16,328 nt of DNA from an uncultured Eubacteriales bacterium (lineage in GTDB: Bacteria > Bacillota > Clostridia > Oscillospirales > Ruminococcaceae), in assembly GCA_902493155.1 (NCBI GenBank), contig CABUOE010000027.1:1-16328 (forward strand), in the 5' to 3' direction. The notes beneath the pieces were generated by a model, which saw only the letters and a program-made list of their open reading frames with translations, did not search any database and was not told the DNA's origin. The position numbers and the translations under genes were made by a program. Positions 12,458 to 16,328 of this stretch are shown one piece after another (position 1 is the stretch's first letter; the number at the start of each line of letters is the position of its first letter).

Positions 12458-13084
12458 ATGAAAAATATCGTCGTACTGGTTTCCGGCGGCGGAACCAACT
12501 TGCAGGCACTCATCGACGCAGAGAAACGCGGCGAGATTAGAAACGGCAAAATCACCTGCGTCATCGCATCTAACTTTGAAGCCTACGCACTGACGAGAGC
12601 CAAAGAAAACGGTATTGCCACCCGGGTGATCCCCAAAAAAGAGTATCCCGACCGGGGCGATTACAGCCGGGAAATCCTCAAAGCGTTGCAAAAGGAAAAG
12701 GCAGACCTCATCGTCTACGCCGGTTTCATGATTATTTTAGACGAAACGGTGTCGAGAGCCTACCCAAACCAGATCATGAACGTCCATCCCGCGTTGATTC
12801 CCTCTTTTTGCGGGCCGGGTTACTATGGCCTCAAAGTCCACGAGGCGGCTCTCGAAAAAGGCGTCAAACTGGCGGGCGCAACCGTCCACTTCGCCAACGA
12901 AATCTGCGACGGCGGCCCGATTATTTTGCAGGGGGCGGTTGAAGTACTGGATGATGATACCCCGGAAACCTTGCAGAAACGGGTCATGGAGCAGGTGGAG
13001 TGGAAACTTCTTCCAAAAGCGGTCTCCCTGTTCTGTGAGGACCGTATTGTAGTGGAAGGCAACAAGACGAGAATTTTAAAGTGA
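12458..13084 (+). CDS. purN: Phosphoribosylglycinamide formyltransferase PurN
   Basis: PurN transfers a formyl group from 10-formyl-THF to GAR (step 3). The 208-residue protein starts MKNIVVLVSGGGTNLQALID with the phosphate-binding SGGGTNLQA loop (9-17). The catalytic triad is visible as Asn108 and His110 in MNVHPALIPSF and Asp151 in CDGGPIILQ. The segment CGPGYYGLKVHEAAL (118-132) has the short insertion before the G-x-x-VH element that I associate with clostridial PurN proteins. GAGGAG (12446-12451) precedes the ATG by 6 nt. The next gene begins 13 nt after the stop, so the last four genes are tightly linked. Confidence 0.97.
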   Translation: MKNIVVLVSGGGTNLQALIDAEKRGEIRNGKITCVIASNFEAYALTRAKENGIATRVIPKKEYPDRGDYSREILKALQKEKADLIVYAGFMIILDETVSRAYPNQIMNVHPALIPSFCGPGYYGLKVHEAALEKGVKLAGATVHFANEICDGGPIILQGAVEVLDDDTPETLQKRVMEQVEWKLLPKAVSLFCEDRIVVEGNKTRILK

Positions 13085-13097
13085 GGAGCGATTTTAG

Positions 13098-13799
13098 ATG
13101 ATCGACATGGTAAAGGATTTACAGCAAAACAGCTACCCCGGCCGCGGCATTGTGCTGGGCAGAAGTTCTGACGGGGAACACGCCGTCATCGGCTATTTCA
13201 TTATGGGAAGAAGTGAAAATAGCCGCAACCGGGTCTTCGTGGAAGAGCAGGGCGGCATCCGCACCGAAGCATTTGACCCAGCAAAGCTCTCTGACCCCAG
13301 TCTTATCATCTACTGGCCGGTCCGGGTTCTGGGCGACCAAACCATCGTCACCAATGGCGACCAGACCGACACCATCTACGATTATTTGAAGGACGGAAAA
13401 ACTTTTGCCGACGCCCTCCGCACCCGCACTTTTGAGCCGGACGGTCCCAACTTCACTCCCCGTATCTCCGGCCTTGTGGAGAAAAACGGCAACTATCGCC
13501 TGTCTATTCTCAAGAGCAACGAGGGAGACCCCGATTCCGCCCACCGCTATTTTTACGAATATGAGAACCCCAAAGCGGGACAGGCACATTTTATCCACAC
13601 TTATGAGCACGACGGCAACCCCATTCCTTCTTTTGTCGGCGAGCCCAAGCAAGTGAAGATTGAAGGCTGTATCGAATGCTTTACCAAAATGCTGTGGGAG
13701 AACCTGAATGAAGACAACAAGGTGTCCCTGTTCACCCGGTTCATCAACCTGAAAACCGGCGAAACCGAGACCCGCATTATCAATAAAAACGTAAAATAA
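13098..13799 (+). CDS. purO: IMP cyclohydrolase, archaeal PurO-like
   Basis: This 233-residue protein belongs to the IMP_cyclohyd family typified by archaeal PurO. It would close FAICAR to IMP, the last step of the pathway. Family features visible are the N-terminal YPGRGIVLGRSSDGEHAVIG strand pair and the following GRSENSRNRVF segment. The conserved-looking RISGLVEKNGNYRLSILKS and HFIHTYEHDGNPIPSFVGEP stretches come later. It has no relation to the N-terminal MGS-like domain of PurH that normally does this reaction. The next gene encodes only the transformylase half, which strongly supports the assignment. AGGAG (13084-13088) lies 9 nt before ATG 13098. ATG 13107 (MVKDLQQ) is a less well-placed alternative. 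It is somewhat longer than the roughly 200-aa archaeal enzymes. Confidence 0.87.
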   Translation: MIDMVKDLQQNSYPGRGIVLGRSSDGEHAVIGYFIMGRSENSRNRVFVEEQGGIRTEAFDPAKLSDPSLIIYWPVRVLGDQTIVTNGDQTDTIYDYLKDGKTFADALRTRTFEPDGPNFTPRISGLVEKNGNYRLSILKSNEGDPDSAHRYFYEYENPKAGQAHFIHTYEHDGNPIPSFVGEPKQVKIEGCIECFTKMLWENLNEDNKVSLFTRFINLKTGETETRIINKNVK

Positions 13800-13819
13800 T
13801 CGGAAAGGATGGATGTTTC

Positions 13820-14995
13820 GTGAAAGAACTGGAACTGAAATACGGCTGTAACCCCAATCAGAAGCCGTCGAAAATCTTTATGAAGGATGGTCGGGAGCTT
13901 CCCATTGAAGTCTTAAACGGCAAGCCCGGCTACATCAACTTTTTGGACGCCTTTAACAGCTGGCAGCTTGTCAAGGAACTGAAAGAGGCCACCGGTATCG
14001 CGGCCGCCGCTTCCTTCAAGCATGTCTCCCCCGCGGGCGCTGCGTTGGCCCTGCCCCTTTCCGATACCCTCAAAAAAATCTACTTTGTGGACGATATGGA
14101 GCTTTCTCCCATGGCCTGCGCCTACGCGAGAGCCCGGGGCGCCGATCGGATGTCCTCCTACGGCGACTGGATCGCTCTGTCCGATACCTGTGACGCTTCC
14201 ACGGCGAAACTCATCGCCCGGGAAGTATCCGACGGCGTCATCGCCCCCGACTACACCGACGAGGCGCTGGAAATTCTCAAAGGTAAGCGCAAAGGCGGCT
14301 ACAACGTGGTGAAAATCGATGCAAGCTATGTCCCCGCCCCCATCGAGCACAAAGATGTCTTCGGAGTTACCTTTGAGCAGGGGAGAAACGAACTGAAAAT
14401 CGACGGAAGCCTTTTTGAAAACATCCCCACCGCCTGCAAGGATTTCCCGGAAGACGCCAAACGCGACCTCATCATCTCCCTCATCACCTTGAAATACACC
14501 CAGTCAAACTCTGTCTGCTACGTCAAGGACGGCCAGGCCATCGGCATCGGCGCCGGCCAGCAGTCCCGCGTTCACTGCACCCGTTTGGCGGGCAACAAGG
14601 CGGATTTCTGGTTCTTAAGACAGCATCCCAAAACCATGAACCTTCCCTTCAAAGAGGGCATCCGCCGGGCCGATCGGGACAACACCATCGACGTGTATAT
14701 TTCCGACGACTATATGGACGTTTTGGCCGACGGCGTTTGGGAGAATTTCTTCACTGTAAAGCCGGAGCCCCTGACCCGGGAGGAAAAGCGGGCCTGGCTT
14801 GACACCATGCAGGGTGTGGCCTTGGGTTCCGACGCATTCTTCCCTTTCGGCGACAACATCGAGCGCGCCCACCGCAGCGGTGTCCAGTATATCGCCCAGC
14901 CAGGCGGCTCCATTCGGGACGACAATGTCATCGAAATCTGCGACAAATACGGCATCGCCATGGCATTTACCGGCATCCGTTTGTTCCATCACTAA
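13820..14995 (+). CDS. purH: Stand-alone AICAR formyltransferase (C-terminal half of PurH)
   Basis: This 391-residue protein corresponds to the AICAR transformylase domain of bifunctional PurH/ATIC and uses 10-formyl-THF to make FAICAR (step 9). The catalytic Lys67-His68 lie in AAASFKHVSPAGAALA. YTQSNSVCYVKDGQAIGIGAGQQSRVHCTRLA, given here in two parts as YTQSNSVCYV and GIGAGQQSRVHC, is the classic core signature. SDAFFPFGDNIERAHRSGV and IAQPGGSIRDDNVI complete the active site near the C-terminus. The N-terminal IMP cyclohydrolase domain (about 200 aa) is absent. This is not a truncation artefact, because the gene has its own ribosome binding site (AAAGGA, 13804-13809, 10 nt before GTG 13820) and follows the PurO-like gene by 20 nt. 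The two together replace PurH. Confidence 0.94.
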   Translation: MKELELKYGCNPNQKPSKIFMKDGRELPIEVLNGKPGYINFLDAFNSWQLVKELKEATGIAAAASFKHVSPAGAALALPLSDTLKKIYFVDDMELSPMACAYARARGADRMSSYGDWIALSDTCDASTAKLIAREVSDGVIAPDYTDEALEILKGKRKGGYNVVKIDASYVPAPIEHKDVFGVTFEQGRNELKIDGSLFENIPTACKDFPEDAKRDLIISLITLKYTQSNSVCYVKDGQAIGIGAGQQSRVHCTRLAGNKADFWFLRQHPKTMNLPFKEGIRRADRDNTIDVYISDDYMDVLADGVWENFFTVKPEPLTREEKRAWLDTMQGVALGSDAFFPFGDNIERAHRSGVQYIAQPGGSIRDDNVIEICDKYGIAMAFTGIRLFHH

Positions 14996-15021
14996 TATCC
15001 CCCTGAGAAAGGAATCTGGTT

Positions 15022-16287
15022 ATGAAATTACTGGTTGTTGGCTCTGGCGGTAGAGAACACGCCTTGGTCACCAAGTTGCTTCAAAGTCCCCGCGTAGATG
15101 AAATCTTCGTCGCTCCCGGAAACGGCGGCATGAGCACCTGCTGTACCCCCATTGACATCAAGGCCACCGATATTGACAACATGGTTCGCTTTGCTGTCGA
15201 AAATAAAATAGACTTTGCTGTGGTAGCGCCTGACGATCCGTTGGTTCTCGGCATGGTAGACGCGCTGGAGGCTGCGGGTATCCCTGCTTTTGGCCCCGAT
15301 AAAAAAGCCGCCATTCTGGAAGGCAGCAAAGTGTTCAGTAAAGATTTGATGAAAAAATATGGCATTCCCACCGCCAAATACGAAACTTTTGATAGCGAGG
15401 AAGCCGCCGTCTCCTACATCAAAGCGGAAAATATCTATCCCACCGTCATCAAGGCCGACGGCCTGGCGCTGGGGAAAGGCGTCGTCATCGCCCAGAACGA
15501 GAAGGAGGCCATCGACGCCGTCCACTCCATCATGGGGGACAAAATTTTCGGCGCGTCGGGGAATCACATCGTCATCGAAGAGTTCTTAGAAGGCCCCGAG
15601 GTCTCGGTGCTGGCCTTTACCGACTCTCACACCATCGTCCCAATGGTGTCCGCCAAGGACCACAAGCGGGCGCTGGACAACGACGAGGGCCTCAACACCG
15701 GCGGCATGGGCACGATCGCCCCTAATCCTTATTACACCGATGCAGTAGCCAAAGAGTGCATGGAGAAAATCTTTGTTCCCACCATCGAGGCGATGAACAA
15801 AGAGGGCCGTCCCTTTAAAGGCTGCCTGTTTTTCGGCTTGATGATCACCAAAAACGGCACCAAGGTCATCGAGTACAACTGCCGCTTCGGCGACCCGGAG
15901 ACTCAGGTGGTTCTGCCCCTGCTCCAGTCCGATTTGCTCACCATTTTCGAGGCAGTGCGCAATGAGCGGCTGTCAGAAGTCGAAGTGAAATTCTCCAAAG
16001 ACAGCGCCGCCTGCGTCGTCATGGCTTCCGGAGGATATCCTCAGAAGTACCAGACCGGCTATGAAATTGAGGGGCTCGACGAAAAATGCCAGGCGCCTGA
16101 CGTCACTGTTTTCCACGCCGGAACCAAGTACCAAAACGGCAAATTCCTGACCTCCGGTGGCCGTGTTTTGGGCGTCACCGCTATCGGGAAAGACCGGGAA
16201 GACGCCCTGCAAAAGAGTTATGAAGCTGTTTCGAAAATCCACTTTAAGGATGCTCACTACCGCAGAGACATCGGAAAAATCAAATAG
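15022..16287 (+). CDS. purD: Phosphoribosylamine-glycine ligase PurD
   Basis: PurD joins phosphoribosylamine, the unstable PurF product, to glycine with ATP (step 2). The 421-residue ATP-grasp protein starts MKLLVVGSGGREHALVTKLL with the N-terminal GSGGREHA loop (7-14). It has VIKADGLALGKGVVIA in the ATP-binding lid, the PurD signature LNTGGMGTIAPNPYYT, and the metal-binding EYNCRFGDPETQVVLPLL. The C-terminus (GRVLGVTAIGKDREDALQKS) is complete. AGAAAGGA (15006-15013) precedes the ATG by 8 nt. It is the last gene seen. The 41 nt after its stop show no terminator, so the operon may continue beyond the window. Confidence 0.98.
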   Translation: MKLLVVGSGGREHALVTKLLQSPRVDEIFVAPGNGGMSTCCTPIDIKATDIDNMVRFAVENKIDFAVVAPDDPLVLGMVDALEAAGIPAFGPDKKAAILEGSKVFSKDLMKKYGIPTAKYETFDSEEAAVSYIKAENIYPTVIKADGLALGKGVVIAQNEKEAIDAVHSIMGDKIFGASGNHIVIEEFLEGPEVSVLAFTDSHTIVPMVSAKDHKRALDNDEGLNTGGMGTIAPNPYYTDAVAKECMEKIFVPTIEAMNKEGRPFKGCLFFGLMITKNGTKVIEYNCRFGDPETQVVLPLLQSDLLTIFEAVRNERLSEVEVKFSKDSAACVVMASGGYPQKYQTGYEIEGLDEKCQAPDVTVFHAGTKYQNGKFLTSGGRVLGVTAIGKDREDALQKSYEAVSKIHFKDAHYRRDIGKIK

Positions 16288-16328
16288 CTGGCAGCAATGC
16301 CGTTATCGGAATATTGGCAAAAGCGGCA

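Overview
The window reads as a stretch of chromosome from a spore-forming Clostridia-type Firmicute, most likely from the Oscillospiraceae/Ruminococcaceae side. The evidence is an alpha/beta-type small acid-soluble spore protein gene at the left edge, a YlxM-Ffh pair, an HPr with both His15 and Ser46, strong AGAAAGGA/AGGAGG ribosome binding sites, perfect sigma-A promoters and moderately GC-rich coding sequence. Apart from two leftward genes at the left edge, everything is on the + strand. I see no mobile elements, CRISPR array, tRNA or rRNA.

Layout. (1) 1-791, minus strand: the 5' part of a spore DNA-binding protein gene and an unrecognised ~173-aa protein. (2) 913-4976: a translation, secretion and RNA-modification block of ylxM, ffh, rpsP, a KhpA-type KH protein gene, rimM and trmD. 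A TTGACA-17-TATAAT promoter and a leader with two long perfect hairpins precede ylxM. A strong terminator follows the KH gene, and a second promoter whose -35 box lies inside an inverted repeat restarts transcription for rimM-trmD. rplS, the common neighbour of trmD, does not follow. (3) 5127-8050: an HPr gene with its own promoter, a cre-like operator and a terminator, then uvrC and an HD-domain phosphohydrolase. (4) 8140-16287: a purine biosynthesis operon, purE-purC-purF-like-purM-purN-purO-like-AICAR transformylase-purD. It is preceded by a promoter, a structured leader RNA of about 125 nt and an intrinsic terminator directly before purE.

The purine genes cover steps 1 (PurF), 2 (PurD), 3 (PurN), 5 (PurM), 6 (PurE), 7 (PurC), 9 and 10 of de novo IMP synthesis. 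FGAM synthase (PurL/S/Q), PurK and PurB are not in the window. Steps 9 and 10 are done by two separate proteins, a stand-alone AICAR formyltransferase and an archaeal-type IMP cyclohydrolase, instead of bifunctional PurH. The PurF-like protein keeps the PRPP loop and four cysteines placed like the Fe-S ligands of the Bacillus enzyme. It has lost the N-terminal nucleophilic Cys and, by my alignment from memory, the other glutaminase residues.

The items most worth a second look are the purE leader RNA, which I cannot assign to a known riboswitch class, the Cys-less PurF, the cre-like operator in front of the HPr gene, and the tandem hairpin leader of the SRP operon. Start codons for ffh, rpsP, the KH gene, rimM and purC were set from ribosome binding sites and family N-termini, and are later than the longest open frames.
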